Below, piece by piece: positions 25,016 to 36,628 of a stretch of 64,000 nt of DNA. Source of the DNA: Progne subis subis. Lineage: Eukaryota > Chordata > Aves > Passeriformes > Hirundinidae. The notes under the pieces were generated by a model, which did no database searches, was not told the DNA's origin, and saw only the letters and a list, made by a program, of their open reading frames with translations. Position 1 is the first letter of the stretch. Each line of letters starts with the position of its first letter. The position numbers and the translations under genes are program-made. The stretch covers positions 62,001 through 126,000 of the forward strand of contig JAKJHU010000183.1 in NCBI GenBank assembly GCA_022316685.1, in the 5' to 3' direction.

Positions 25016-25061
25016 AGAAAAGGGGGGAAAAAAAAAAAGAGAGAGAGAAAGAGAGAGAGAA
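25016..25061. repeat. GA-rich microsatellite
   Basis: A G run, an A run and then GAGAGAGAGAAAGAGAGAGAGA form a continuous purine tract. Confidence 0.85.
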
Positions 25062-26207
25062 CAAATCTTATCAGTGGCATGTTTTGATCCCTGCTATCCA
25101 ACAGCCTCTTGAATTTTAACCCCAGAGGTTTGTATCTAGGTCAAGAGTCCACCCGCCTCCTCCCCCGGCGCAAGACTGAGCCTATCATTCCTCAGGTTAG
25201 AAATGCCTTTTGCAAAACCCTCCTTGGGTCAGCAGTTAGACCGAGCTCAAGGCCAATTCATATTCCATACGAATGGGTTGGTCCAATCCTAGTGACAACA
25301 GCCAGAATATCAAATATACCCCAAAACCGTCCTACTTGATGATATTTAAAACATATGGCACGGCGACGGGCCCGGCATTTCCACAGATTCACGTGTGCGT
25401 GTTACTGATATGCTGTGTTTTATAATGAAAATATTGGGACACGTTGGATTGCTGGCCCCCTCCCCCTCCCCTCTGCCTGGAAGGATTTCATCACATGTCT
25501 GCTCCGCTCCGATTTTGGGATTTATCTGTGCTCAGTGCCTGGCAGATGTTTGCTTGCAAACCGTTCTGCACCGGCCCCGCCTCGCTCCTGCAGTGCTCAC
25601 CGGGAGCTGGTGCTCCCCATTCCCCACGGGGAGCAACGGTCCTGGGAATGGAGCTGGGAACAACGCTGGGAACACACACTGGGACGGAGAAAACGCCGTC
25701 CCGTCTCAACCCTCCGCCTTCACAGTCTGTCACACAGCAGAACAAAGGTGCCAACACTGAAATGTGCCCAAGGTCCGGAGGTGTCAGGGTTCAGCACCCA
25801 CGGGCGGAGCACATCTGGTTGGCTGACCCAAAATTGTCACTTAGATGCCCATTTTTCTGCCAGCAGGTTCACGTCATGACAAAGACAGCACATGAAAGCC
25901 GTCTCCTCCGGCAGCCCACACATCTTCAACTGCACGTTGTGGTTTTTTCTATGTTTGCCAAGGCACCACCGAACCTCCCTCCATCCTCATCCCCAGAAGC
26001 GCTTTTGCAAAAAGTAGAGCAGTTGCACTTTTGGGCTTTCAAAATTGTCATGTAAGCAAGGTCATACTGAAGATTGATCTTTTGTAATACTTGCAGCAAG
26101 CCTGCTGCATCAAGCTTCTGCTTTCCACCAGTGAAATTTCCACGCTTGTGAAAACCTCCTTTAGGAAGTTCTCAGCTTTGTTGAAAACAGGGTGTCTATT
26201 TGCAATG

Positions 26208-26253
26208 AATTTATTATTATTATTAATATTATCATCATTATCATTATTATTAT
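26208..26253. repeat. ATT/ATC trinucleotide microsatellite
   Basis: TTATTATTATTAATATTATC-type units, imperfect, about 15 copies. Confidence 0.85.
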
Positions 26254-26312
26254 TTGCTTTCTGAATCGGTTTTTCGCAGTGGCGAAAAAGTTAGGTCCTG
26301 CTTTAAGAAGAG

Positions 26313-26330
26313 AAAAAAAAAAAAAAAAAA
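26313..26330. repeat. Poly-A run (18 A)
   Basis: Short A homopolymer in intergenic DNA. Confidence 0.85.
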
Positions 26331-27130
26331 TAGGGAGCAACACTAATTACAAAATATCAGAGCTCTGGTTGCACAACATGCCTTGAGACGCTGACGTTTC
26401 TGGCTGTTAATTTGGGCTTTGCCTCGTAAGGCAGAAGGTATTTGTCTCACCAGTCACGCCAAAGGTTTGGGAAGTGCTCTCTGTGCCTGCGTGGCGATGA
26501 CCTGGAGACCCTGGATCTTCATGAGCCACCCAATTCTCGCAGCTCCCAAGGCAATGCCAGCCCAGGATACACCGGAGTTGATGGAAGGGTCACACCCTGT
26601 CCGAAGCCACTCATTCTCCCTTTTATTTTTGGTGCAGCCAAGTTCTCTCCATTCTCCTCAGGCTGCTTTCCCTGTTCAGGCAGGGAGAAAAGTTTTCCAG
26701 GGAAAATACGGTTTTATGGAGGTGAGCTCTGAGGAAGAGGCTGCTCCCGTGCTTGTGAGTCACTTGGCCCTCGCAAAGGACTTTGCATGGAAGTTGGGTG
26801 GTTCTCCTGGAATTTATCAGAAAAGTCTCCCCTGCGTCCTGGTGAGACCCCAAAAAAATCGAGAGAGACCAGTGTTTCCCTGATTCACTGTGGACTTGTG
26901 CCGCTCCCAGGATGCCACCCCTGAGCAGAATGGTAAAGGGATCTTGTAAATTGAGGATCCTTGAGACCTTCCTGTTTTTTAACCCCAGTCCTTCCAGTAG
27001 TTAGTGGATCATCTGTCCTCTTGCTTGGGCCTGAGTTTCCACCCAAAATCTGTCGCATCTGGCACTTTGTTCTCTACTATCCTCAAGCAAATGGCTCATC
27101 CCACTGCTTTACCCTTCCCTCTCCGATGAG

Positions 27131-27225
27131 ACAGAATCATTTAGGTTGGAAAAGGCCTCAAGATCATTGAGTCTAACTTGATTCCAGACCCCTCAATGGC
27201 ACCTTTATCCTAACCCCGAAATATC
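27131..27225 (-). mobile_element. CR1-like LINE 3' end, older subtype
   Basis: The + strand starts ACAGAATCATTTAGGTTGGA, then AAAGGCCTCAAGATCATTGAG and TCTAACTTGATTCC. This is the reverse complement of a CR1 tail subtype ending in CCAACCTAAATGATTCTGT. It is more diverged than the other copies. Confidence 0.7.
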
Positions 27226-28578
27226 TGCCACAGAGGACTACAGAGGAGCTGCATTAAAGCCCACCAGATACATCTATTTTCAGAGCCCAGGGCATCCCGT
27301 GCAGTGAGGTGCCTCAACGTTAATTCCCTCTAAATGAAAAGCTGTCCAGCAGCATCCTTGGCTGCTGGGTTTGAAGCGGGCTCACAGCTCCTGAGCCCAT
27401 TATTGCTTTTTCAGATATTCCCCACCCCATCAAAATCGTGCAGATGACTCTGTCATGAGCGCAGAGGCAGTGCTCTCGGTGTCTTCCCCACACAGGAGAT
27501 GTAAGCCAGCTCATACAGAGGATCTTCCAGCTCCATTTCCTCCATGTGTTATTTTTATGTATCTTCCAGGGAAATGCGACTGGAGAATTTGAATTTAATA
27601 AGTGCGGGATATGGGGCGCTATTAAGGCTTCAAAGCACCATCGAGCAACAGTGGTGGATCAAAGGCCTACGAAAATATTGCATGGAATTATTGGCCCTTG
27701 AGGAGAGCGAGACACGACAAATGCCTACTGGATCCCTGCTCCAGCCCCCTTGGAAGGAGGGAATTATTAAAGGTCGCTGCAAAGCCTGCTGAGAGCAACA
27801 TAAAGTTTTCTGCTGACCGTGCAAGTTGTGGATCAGACTCCGAGTCACCTGACAGGGCCTAGAGTGGAACAGACAGCAAACTCGAGCTCTGCCAAAAGCG
27901 CCAAGGAGGAGGAAATGAAACCTCACCGCTGTATCGATGCCAGAAAAAAAAAAAAAACCAAAAAAAAACCAAATCGCAAAACTCAACTGATAATGAAAAT
28001 GCTGGGGGAGGTTCAGGCTGAGGACAGGTATATTTTACATCTCTCCACCTCCAACAGCCACTTCAAAGACATTTTGAGCTAAAATACACAAAAATGCAAT
28101 GCTTTGGAATCCACCACAGGCTGGGCTGCTCATCCTCCGGGTGGAGAGAGCTACCAGGGAGCAGTATTTAATTCCAGGACTGGATAACATGGAAGCTAGG
28201 CCATATCCACGGGCCGCAGCTGCTGCCCAGGTCACCTCCTGGAGAAGGTTTGAGCTCATGCGCCACCTCCTTAATTTCATGGAATAATTTATGCATTTGA
28301 AGGTGGCCGTGTGGGATGTCATTCCCTCCCACTGAGAGTCCCACCATGAGGATGCATCCAGCGCTGGAACTCACCTTACAGCGTCAGCCAAAGGAATGTT
28401 TCTCAAGGCCACCCCTCCTGGGGGATGCTGCAGGCAGGGTGTGGGCAGCTGGGACAGGAATTAGAGTCCAGGGATTCTGCTGGAGCACTGCTTCCCACTG
28501 TCCAATCCCACCGTGGCAGGACACCTGAGGGACACCAGTAAGGAATCTGGAGAGGAAATACGGGCAACGGCCTGGAGT

Positions 28579-28830
28579 GATGGGACAGGGGGAATGGCTT
28601 CCCACTGACACAGGAAAGGGATGGATGGGATATTGGGAAGAAATCCTCCCTGTGAGGTTGGTGAGGTCCTGTTGCAGAGTGCCCAGAGAAGCCGTGGCTG
28701 CCTCTGGATCCCTGGAAGTGTCCCAAGGCCGAGTTGGACAGGGTTTGGAGCAACCTGGGACAGTGGAAGGTGTGGGATGGGACCTCCAAGATCCCTCTGG
28801 CCCAAATAACACTCAGTAATAATACTAATG
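28579..28830 (+). mobile_element. CR1 LINE 3' fragment
   Basis: Sense orientation. GGGACAGGGGGAATGGCTTCC, then GGATATTGGGAAGAAATCCTCC, GAGGTTGGTGAGGTCCTGTTGC, CCCAGAGAAGCCGTGGC and GGAGCAACCTGGGACAGTGGAAGG follow in CR1 order. The tail is degraded (CCAAGATCCCTCTGGCCC). It reaches further 5' than most copies here. Confidence 0.9.
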
Positions 28831-31756
28831 AGCGGGTCACCCTTGCTCAGCCAAACACACCAGGGATGAGATGGGAATGGTAAAGGATGCCCCGGACCCT
28901 GGGTGCAGCAGGCCTGGGTGGTTCATACCTGCTGCTTCAGCCAAACATCTTCCCTGACCCTAAACATGCAAATCCACACAGATGTTCCGCAGGAATGCTC
29001 TTCCTGTGCCTCTGAGGGGTGCAGCTGCTTCCCTGATCGTTTCATTTCCAGCGTTTGGTCTGCCACGCACGCGTTCCTCCGTGGCAGCTTGGTGTCTGCA
29101 GGTCGCGTTTCTGCAGCCACAACCTCACCCAGGAGGCTTTGTGCTGTGGCTCGTGACATCCCAACGAACAGGGCTGATGCTCTTGAGAAAACAGCTAGCC
29201 GACCCTATGTTTCTGGAACAGCCCAAACCAAATTATACTCATTTTATGAATTTTTACGGTCCCTTCTTTTAAATTCAACCAGTCTCAAGTCTTGAGGACT
29301 TGTTTGTTTGGCATGTGGCTTTTCCATCTAATTGCTTTTGAAAGAAATAATGGGCCTTTCCTGTTTTCTCCTCCCCAGAACTCGCTTGGAATGTCAAGCC
29401 TGGTTTCCCCTGGATTTTTTGAGGGTCCCAAAAGTGGAACTCAAGATTTTGGGGGTCTAATTGAGCCTTTAACAAAACTATCTTTTCTCCTTGAAGTTTA
29501 TTCAGGTGTCTGAGTTAAGCAGGTGCTGGTAAAGACAAAGAGAAAAGCAGAAGTTTTAATCAGTCTAAGAAAAATAATTTCCTCTCTCAGCTGAGCAGTT
29601 TTGGCTCTCCCTTCTGATGCTGTGAAAGTAGTTACTCAGTAATTATTATTTTTTCTTCCTTAAATGGAAAATTTCAACCTTTCAGCATCAAATTAAACAC
29701 CAAAGTGAAACCAAATCAGCTGGTAGTCAAGAAATTTGATCAGAAGGCACCAGCCCATTGCTGCAACAGAAACCTTAACTGCAACACATGGAGGTGAAGG
29801 ACTGAGGTGCCTGATTTTCCAAAATAAATCATATTTTTCCTAGAAATGCTGGAACATTTCACAAAACATTGATCTATTTAGGAAATGAACATTTTTTTTC
29901 TCCCTCAGTAACTGTCAGATTTTTCTTTGTCTCCTTGGAGAAAAGTCCACCAGCCACCCAGGACATTATCCCTTCCCTCTTGCAGGAAAGCAGCGTCCAG
30001 AGGATCCAAACCCTGAGGCAGAAGGTGGAGCTTCCTGGTTTAAGCAGATGAATATCTGGGAGGATAAACCTGATTGTCAAAAGAGCAGAACTCTTCCTTT
30101 CTGGTACAGGGAGCCTGGGTATCATATCCATGATCCCACAGCCAGGCTGCTGGGAATAGGAATGCTCCAAAGGCAGGACTTCTCACTGCTGGGAAAGATG
30201 AAATTATAGGGGAATTGCAGTGTTGTGGGATCAGAAATAAGGACAGAGATTGCCCCTTGTCACCCAGGCAAAGGAGAGCTCCAGGCTTTTTAAACTTTGG
30301 GTACCTCAGGTATCCAAAAGCTGAGGTGAAGTTCAGAGCCATCCAAAGAACCTGCAAACAACTGATTTTAACTGACCCCATCCTCTTCTCCTGGATAATT
30401 CAGTTTTTCCCACTCGAGAAACCCTAACAAATCTTCCCATGTTTGGCCTTGGCATTCAAAATTGTGACTGCTCCAAATCATGGCAATCCCCAAAATCCCA
30501 GTGGACTCCAGCAGATGCACCCAGCTCAAGAGTTACCATGTCAAGTTCGTTGTTTTGGCTTCCCTCTCCCTAGCATCTGACCTGCCAAATGCTGTGCTGT
30601 GGTGGTTAAATTCCAGAGCCAGCAGTTATAACTTTGCTTTGAGAGTTCTTCCCTGGACCCATGAGGAAAACCATTTATTGCAACAGCAGCTTAATTATTC
30701 CAGGGCTTTCCTTTGTTTTTCCCAGTACCTTGTTTCTGTCTTTTCACCTCACAATGCTGTTAGGCTACAAGGCTGGTTCATCTCTAGGATTCTGGTTAAT
30801 CCTCAAAAATATTGGAATACAGGAATACAAACAACAGGCTTGCAGCGACCTGGTGTCGTGAAAGGTGCAACAGCCCCTTGAAGCTGGTGTTGCAATCCAA
30901 AAAGAGCTTAGGAGAAGCTTGGCTCTTCCAGCCATTCCTGAATGCTGCGGGAACACCCAGGCTGGCTTTGGATTCACCTTTATATTAGTGGGAAGCCCTT
31001 CTTTACCAATTTACCAAGGCCGGAAATGGGGGAGGAAAAGGTGAGGAGAATTAAATATTTCCCATGCTTTGATTTTCCAGTTCACGAAACAATATTTTCA
31101 TTTTTCCTAGCCCAGGTTTTTTAAGCTACAGCTGCTTCCTCTGCAGCCACAATTAATATCCCGCCTTCCAAAAATGGGAGAAAAAAGAAAAAATTTCTTG
31201 CCCGTGGATTCCCAGGGACATGTTCCACTCCGATCTGCAATTAGTGGCGGCCTCAGGCAAATGATCTAAAATAGAAATGTTATTTTTGGAATCCTGACAG
31301 CCACCACTTTTTGCTCCCCAGAACACCCATTCTTTCTGCTGTGTGCTGTCATTAAAAATAGAATCCATGACGGCGACACCACTGCCTTTGGGTTTCTTCC
31401 CTGAGGCAAGACACACACGGCCATCGCTGCGCTGCCAACGCGGGAAATTACACAAGTTTCTCCTCTTGCCAGAGATCCGTGATCAGCTCTGAAACGCTCC
31501 CGCCCATGTTTGAGGAAGCACTAGGTCTGGCCTAAATTCTCCTCATCCTAGTGACAGTGCTGCAGGTGGGAATGGGTCCCCAACAGCTTTGTGCTTGAGA
31601 TCCAAACCCAAAACCTGTGGAAGACACTGAAGATCTCCCTTCTTATTCCAGAGGGGGAGAAATTCAGGACTGCTTTTAATATATCCATATCTTTAAACAC
31701 CTGCCCGTGTCCTACAGGAGGCAAAAGGGCTCAGAGGCACCTCTCCTCTCCAAGAC

Positions 31757-31985
31757 ATGCTCCAGTGGGGCAGCCACGGCTTCTCTGGGCTTCACCACCT
31801 TCACAGGGAAGGATTTCTCCCCAGTATCCCATATAACCCTTCCCATGGCAGTGGGAAGCCATTCCCTCTTGTCCTCTCCTTTCAGACCCTTGTCCCCAGC
31901 TCTCCTGGAGTCCCTTTAGGCCCTGGAAGGGGCTCTGAGGTCTCCCTGGAGCCTTCTCTTCTGCAGGATGACCCTTTGAATTCAC
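31757..31985 (-). mobile_element. CR1 LINE fragment lacking its 3' terminus
   Basis: On the minus strand the order is CTGCAGAAGAGAAGGCTCC, AGGGAGACCTCAGAGCCCC, GGCCTAAAGGGACTCCAGG, GAAAGGAGAGGACAAGAGGG, then the GGAGAAATCCTTCCCTGTGAAG and CCCAGAGAAGCCGTGG blocks. It stops before the usual AACCCAAACCATTC tail, unlike the other copies in the window. Confidence 0.85.
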
Positions 31986-32083
31986 ACCTTGCTTGGTCAA
32001 AACTTGGATGGAGCTGCCACCTTCATAAAGGAGATGGACAAAGGGCCTGTGGGCATTTCCTGGGAGAAAGGGACATCTACCAG

Positions 32084-32121
32084 GAAAATTTCAAAGTCCT
32101 CCAAAATTTCAAAGTCCTCCT
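32084..32121. repeat. 18-base tandem duplication
   Basis: AAAATTTCAAAGTCCTCC occurs twice in direct succession. Confidence 0.9.
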
Positions 32122-33315
32122 CTCATCTTTTTTTCTGTCAGCCTCCTGAAAAGTCTTGCTTAGAAAGATCCCTGTTTCCAGGGCCCTCAAGCACAAAGCT
32201 GAGGGATCCAGGTGGATCCACCAGAACAAGAAGAGACCTTCCACCACCTCTCTCCTCACAGGGGAATCCAAAGCACACCTTGCCCTTTTATTGCCAGGAT
32301 CATCCGGCAGCGGGAATCGCTGCCCCTGGTCAGCCTCTCCTCCGCTGGTCCCGCTGCTCCGGGGGTTTGGACCAGGAGGAAGCAGAAGGGAAGATAGGGC
32401 ACATCAGCTGGTAACAGTTCAGAAACAGATGTACATTCCTGCACAAAACTCTGGCCGGAGCGTATCCAATTACTTTGGAATCGTGCTCCGCTCCAAGCGT
32501 CTCATCCCCAAAGCCCCGCTCCCTGCACCTCCCGCCCCTTATCTGCGCTGTTCCTTTGCTTTTGATTATGAACTTGTCAGCGCAGGGGGAGTGCTCTGGG
32601 GGACACAAAGGATGAGAGAATAAAGCCCAGGTACCAGAAGGAGCAGGCACAACCCCAGCCCAGCCAGGGCTGCCAAGGCAGCACGGTGAAGGCGCTTACA
32701 CCGGGTCGCTCCCAGTGGGTGCCGCACAAGCACTGAAGAATTATCCACTGAAAAAAGAGGAGGGAAAAAAAATTAATCAGCTTAATCATATCTGGCTGTA
32801 GCAGAAGGGGTTCGATGCTGGGTGCAGCTGGGGAGCAGGATGTTTCTGAAAGGAGAAGGGATGCTCTCCTCTATTGCAGGAGGAAGGCAAAAAGCACAAC
32901 AGCGTCTGGTTTTCCCCCATTTTTTTCTCTAAAAATTTATGTCCCTGGAAGCTCCCCCAGCAGAGGGGAGCTGGGAGAGTGGGCTGGGTGCACTGAAAGG
33001 ATATTACCTGCACTGTCAGGGCACCCAGTATTTTCTTGCTTCCCATGACAAGCAGAGGGAGGGGTGGCAGGAGGCTAAAAATCCAAACCCTCTCCTCTTC
33101 AACACAGAGAGGCCAGAGGGTGATTTTCTGGCCAAACCCTGTCAAGGGGACAACTGGACCACAGACTTTCCATGAAGAGCAAACACAAATCCCCAGTCCC
33201 AATCCACGTTCATTATTGCCCACTAACAAAAACAACTGGGAGCCTGGTAAAGGCAGGGGAACAGCGTGATAGTGAGTGTCACATTGTCACATTCAAACAG
33301 GGCATTACAATTCCA

Positions 33316-33317
<2 letters not shown>

Positions 33318-33347
<30 letters not shown>
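33318..33347. repeat. Poly-T run (30 T)
   Basis: Pure T homopolymer. No adjoining retroposon is recognised. Confidence 0.9.
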
Positions 33348-33350
<3 letters not shown>

Positions 33351-33616
33351 GTGGCAGTTTTTATTTCCTGACATCTCTCCCACCCTGCTCTGGTGGCAGG
33401 AAGGATGGATCCAGCCCAACCCGCTTTGCCAGCAGCACCTTCGTGCTGCTTCTCCCACAAACCTCCCCAAACTTCCCTTTGCTCCAGGGGTCCCAGATCA
33501 CATTTCAGCCGGGGCTGGTCCCCAGCCTTTGGTCTGCTCCAGCGCAGACATTTGCAAGATTGCCAACACCAGCCTTAGTCCTGGCACCAAGCACTGCAGC
33601 AGTGGAGTGTGCACAG

Positions 33617-33645
33617 ACACATACACACACACACACACACACACA
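33617..33645. repeat. CA dinucleotide microsatellite
   Basis: About 12 AC units, with one interruption at the start (ACACATACACAC). Confidence 0.9.
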
Positions 33646-35179
33646 GAGCAGCTCCAGAGTGATGCTTGCTAGATCTGGGCTCAGAGTCTCCATAATTACC
33701 CATAGCCAAATCCCACCATAAATTTCTGCTAATGAAGCCTGCCTGATACTAAAAGGCTTTGCACATTTAGAGGTTATGCACAGCAGCAATTCCCTTAGGG
33801 AGAAATCCTGCCTCAGTCCTGCAAACACTCTTTCTGTCTTGTTTGCTGAAGCGAGGCAGGTTTTTATTTAATTTATTTATTTAATATTAGCTGTTTAACC
33901 CAGAGGAGTGCTGGGCTGCTCTGCTGCTGCCGCTGTGCAGCCTGGAGAGGCACATCCCAAAGGGCCAGGAGCAGCAGCCACTCAGCTGGACCAGGATCAC
34001 ACCACATGGCTGCAGCTTTTTCCCAGCATGGCTCCAGTGTGATGCCCAGGAGCTGTGGCTGTGCTTGTATGGGATTACCCCAAACTCCCTGTGCCAGCTG
34101 AGACGGGACATGTGGAGATCCATCCACAGAGTCCAGCCCCAGAACTCCTCTGTCACTTGTAGGATCAAGTCCCAGCTCATGGGAACACCTCACACCCTGG
34201 GAGGTCAAGCCCTGGTTTTGGTGGTCATGGAAGGGCCATAAAAAAATGGAAAATAAATGTTGGCGGGACAGGACGAGAGGAGAGGAATGGCACAACCAGC
34301 AGCTCCACTCTCTCTCATCACCAGCTGGGATCATCTTCCCTTGCTCCTGGTGCTCTCAGACACAGCCCAAAATACCCCTGCTTCCTCCCTGAGCAGCATT
34401 TTGTGGACAACTGCAGCCCTTTTGGGCAGGGCACCCTGCGAGTTCAGCCCTGCATCCCACCTGCCCTCCCGTGCTCCATGAATCCCTGCAAACCCACAGC
34501 GCCTTGCCCCCATAAATGCAGTGCCATGAGCTGGGGACTTGTTTGCTGGGAAAACCAGGAATAGTGGCCCTCCAGCCTTCAGCGACGGCTTCCCTCAATA
34601 CTTGGGAACGATCCCAGGCACTCAGAAGACTCCTAAATAACCCTTCCACAAGTCAAATAGCCCTCACAAAGGGAAGCATCTACTTTGAGGTTCATCCCAG
34701 CCCACTTGTTCTCATGGAAGGAACTCCAGGTTTCGGATGCTGGAGCGACCCTTGGATTCAGCCCCAAACTCTTCTGGAAACGGGGATTTGGGGTGAGAGT
34801 GGGAGCGGCACCCGCCCTCCCAGGCTCACCGGGGTCTTAAATCGGATTAAAAACCTATTTGCGGAACGGCCTCGCTTTCCGACTTCTGTGCTGCACCTGA
34901 AAGCCTTTCCTTCGGAAAGCAAACACAGGCTCTCCCCGGGGACAGCCTGGGGAAGGCTTTCCACTATAAACATTACCCACCAGCAGCGCAGCCAGCTCCT
35001 AGCAAGCCAAAAATTCCTTCTCCTACCAAGGAACACTTTCCAATCAGACCAGACATTATTTTTTTTCCATTAATGAGTGTTGATACCTACTGGAAAACTT
35101 GTCAAAAAAAATCCACTCCAAACTAATCCTTCTGATACAACATCAACATTTTACAAGTTTCTTTTGTCTTATTTCTTTT

Positions 35180-35198
35180 TATTATTATTATTATTATT
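35180..35198. repeat. ATT microsatellite
   Basis: Six ATT units between T-rich flanks. Confidence 0.85.
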
Positions 35199-36114
35199 GT
35201 TCTATTTTATTTCCATGCTCCGTATCAAAAACATGATCTTTGCCACTCAGGAATGCATCTGTTCCTGCAATTTGGGCTATGACTGAAGTCGGACATCCAA
35301 ATCTGATTTTCCTCTACCTTAGAAGCAAGCGGAGTTTTCCCACATTTCCCCCCACAGTGTGATGGAGAGGAAAAAATAGACCTGTTCTGTTGGATAGATC
35401 AAAAATCCTGCTATCGCAGTTTTTGTGTGCTGGGATTCATGAATTCAGCAGCAGGATATTCTGGAGGAGGAAAAAATGTTCCCCTACCCACCTTGGCTGC
35501 TCGCTCCCTAAAACGCACTGTTCAGCATTTAATAGAAGGGGGGAAAGTGAGGAGCAAATGGAAGTGCATGGCCAGTGTTGCCTCTCCAGGGTCCTCTCCA
35601 TGGGTTTTCCACAAGGTGTTAGCTTCTCTCCAGCTGATCCACATTTTGGGTTTATCCAGGAGGAGTTTTTCCCATGCCCCCCACAAGCAGGGGTTTATCC
35701 CCGCCTGCCCCCAAGTCTCCACCGTTCCCGTAGCTTAGTGTGCCCCAGGGAAGTTTTGCCGCTCCGAGCTCACCCTGCGGGAAGGGGAGGCAGGTCCCCG
35801 CACCATCCCTGCAGGACAGGGGGTTTGCAGGACCCCCGGCACCGGGGGGCTGGAAAATAGCGTTCCATAAAAAGATAAAAATTATATAAAATATAATACC
35901 ATACAGTTCTGTAAAAATGGGGCACGCTTTTGTGCGTGGAGGGCTCGGTCCCACTGCAGCCTGATCTGGGCACGGAATCTCTAAACCCGGCCATGGAGCT
36001 GGGAATGGGACCCTGGGCAGCGCCCCAAAACCCCCGGGGTGGCTGCGGGGGGTTATCCTGGAGGGGTGCTGTAAATTCAGCATCCCCGGGGGCGAGTGGT
36101 GGCGTTCGCCAGCT

Positions 36115-36290
36115 ATCTTTGATTCGAGGTGCATTCCCAAGATTTTAGTTAAGTGTAACATAAAACTGTGAAAGTTTAGCAGGGGAAAAGCCTTCCTCCC
36201 ACCGACCTGGCCGGCCAATCAGGAGGGAGCCCTGCACCTCCCTCACTTCTGACAACTATTTAGCAACTGAGCTCAGCTAAAGTTTCCAAA
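36115..36290 (+). promoter_or_regulatory. TWIST2: Candidate TWIST2 promoter (LEF/TCF site, CCAAT box, TATA-like element)
   Basis: A LEF/TCF-type CTTTGAT lies at 36117-36123. A strong NF-Y box, GGCCAATCA, has its CCAAT core at 36215-36219. A weak TATA-like CTATTTAG follows near 36256, which would put transcription start around 36285 and give a 5' leader of about 340 bases. The order and spacing suit a core promoter, but start sites cannot be read from sequence. Dermal TWIST2 (Dermo1) is known to respond to Wnt/beta-catenin, which makes the LEF/TCF site worth noting. Confidence 0.4.
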
Positions 36291-36392
36291 AAGTTAGAAT
36301 AACTTCCTCTCTCCAAGACCTCAATTTTTTTTACACAACCTCGGTCCTTGAAATAAGAGCCCTTCAAGCAACCTGGAAAACGTTTGGTCAGC

Positions 36393-36509
36393 AAAAAAAA
36401 AAAAGAAAAAAAAAAAAAGAAAAAAAAAAAAGGAAAGAAAAAAAAAAAAGGGAAAAAAAAAAAGAAAAAAAAAAAAAAGAAAAAGGGAAAAAAAAAAAGA
36501 AAAAAAGAG
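36393..36509 (+). repeat. A-tract array in the TWIST2 leader
   Basis: About 117 bases of A runs (10-14 long) separated by single G or GG/GGG, with no pyrimidine. It ends 119 bases before the TWIST2 start codon. It is low-complexity sequence that could act as a nucleosome-disfavouring poly(dA:dT) element or lie in the 5' UTR. Confidence 0.9.
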
Positions 36510-36628
36510 TCCTCCTGTTTTTCCAAAGGATCTGTCTCAGGAATTTAAAGCACATTTAAGACATACACACACTCACATAACATAAGGAGGGGGGGAAAGG
36601 CTCTTCCCCTCCCCTTCTTGCAGAAAGC

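Larger units (their letters stand above)
17800..27130. other. Intergenic DNA, second part
   Basis: No gene and no recognisable interspersed element. It contains an ATT-type microsatellite at 20406-20491, a purine tract at 22041-22160, poly-A at 24509-24541, a GA tract at 25016-25061 and another ATT-type repeat at 26208-26253. Open frames of up to about 200 codons in 25.4-26.1 kb overlap one another in two frames and show no domain. Confidence 0.55.
27226..36110. other. Intergenic DNA upstream of TWIST2
   Basis: No gene is supported. It contains two CR1 fragments (28579-28830 and 31757-31985), a short 18-base tandem duplication at 32084-32121, a poly-T run, a CA microsatellite and an ATT repeat. 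From about 35.7 kb the sequence becomes richer in G+C and CpG towards the TWIST2 promoter. Confidence 0.55.

Noticed and set aside
25395..26055. Three overlapping open frames of 121-203 codons
   Set aside because: They overlap in different frames over the same bases with no domain or coding bias, which points to chance.
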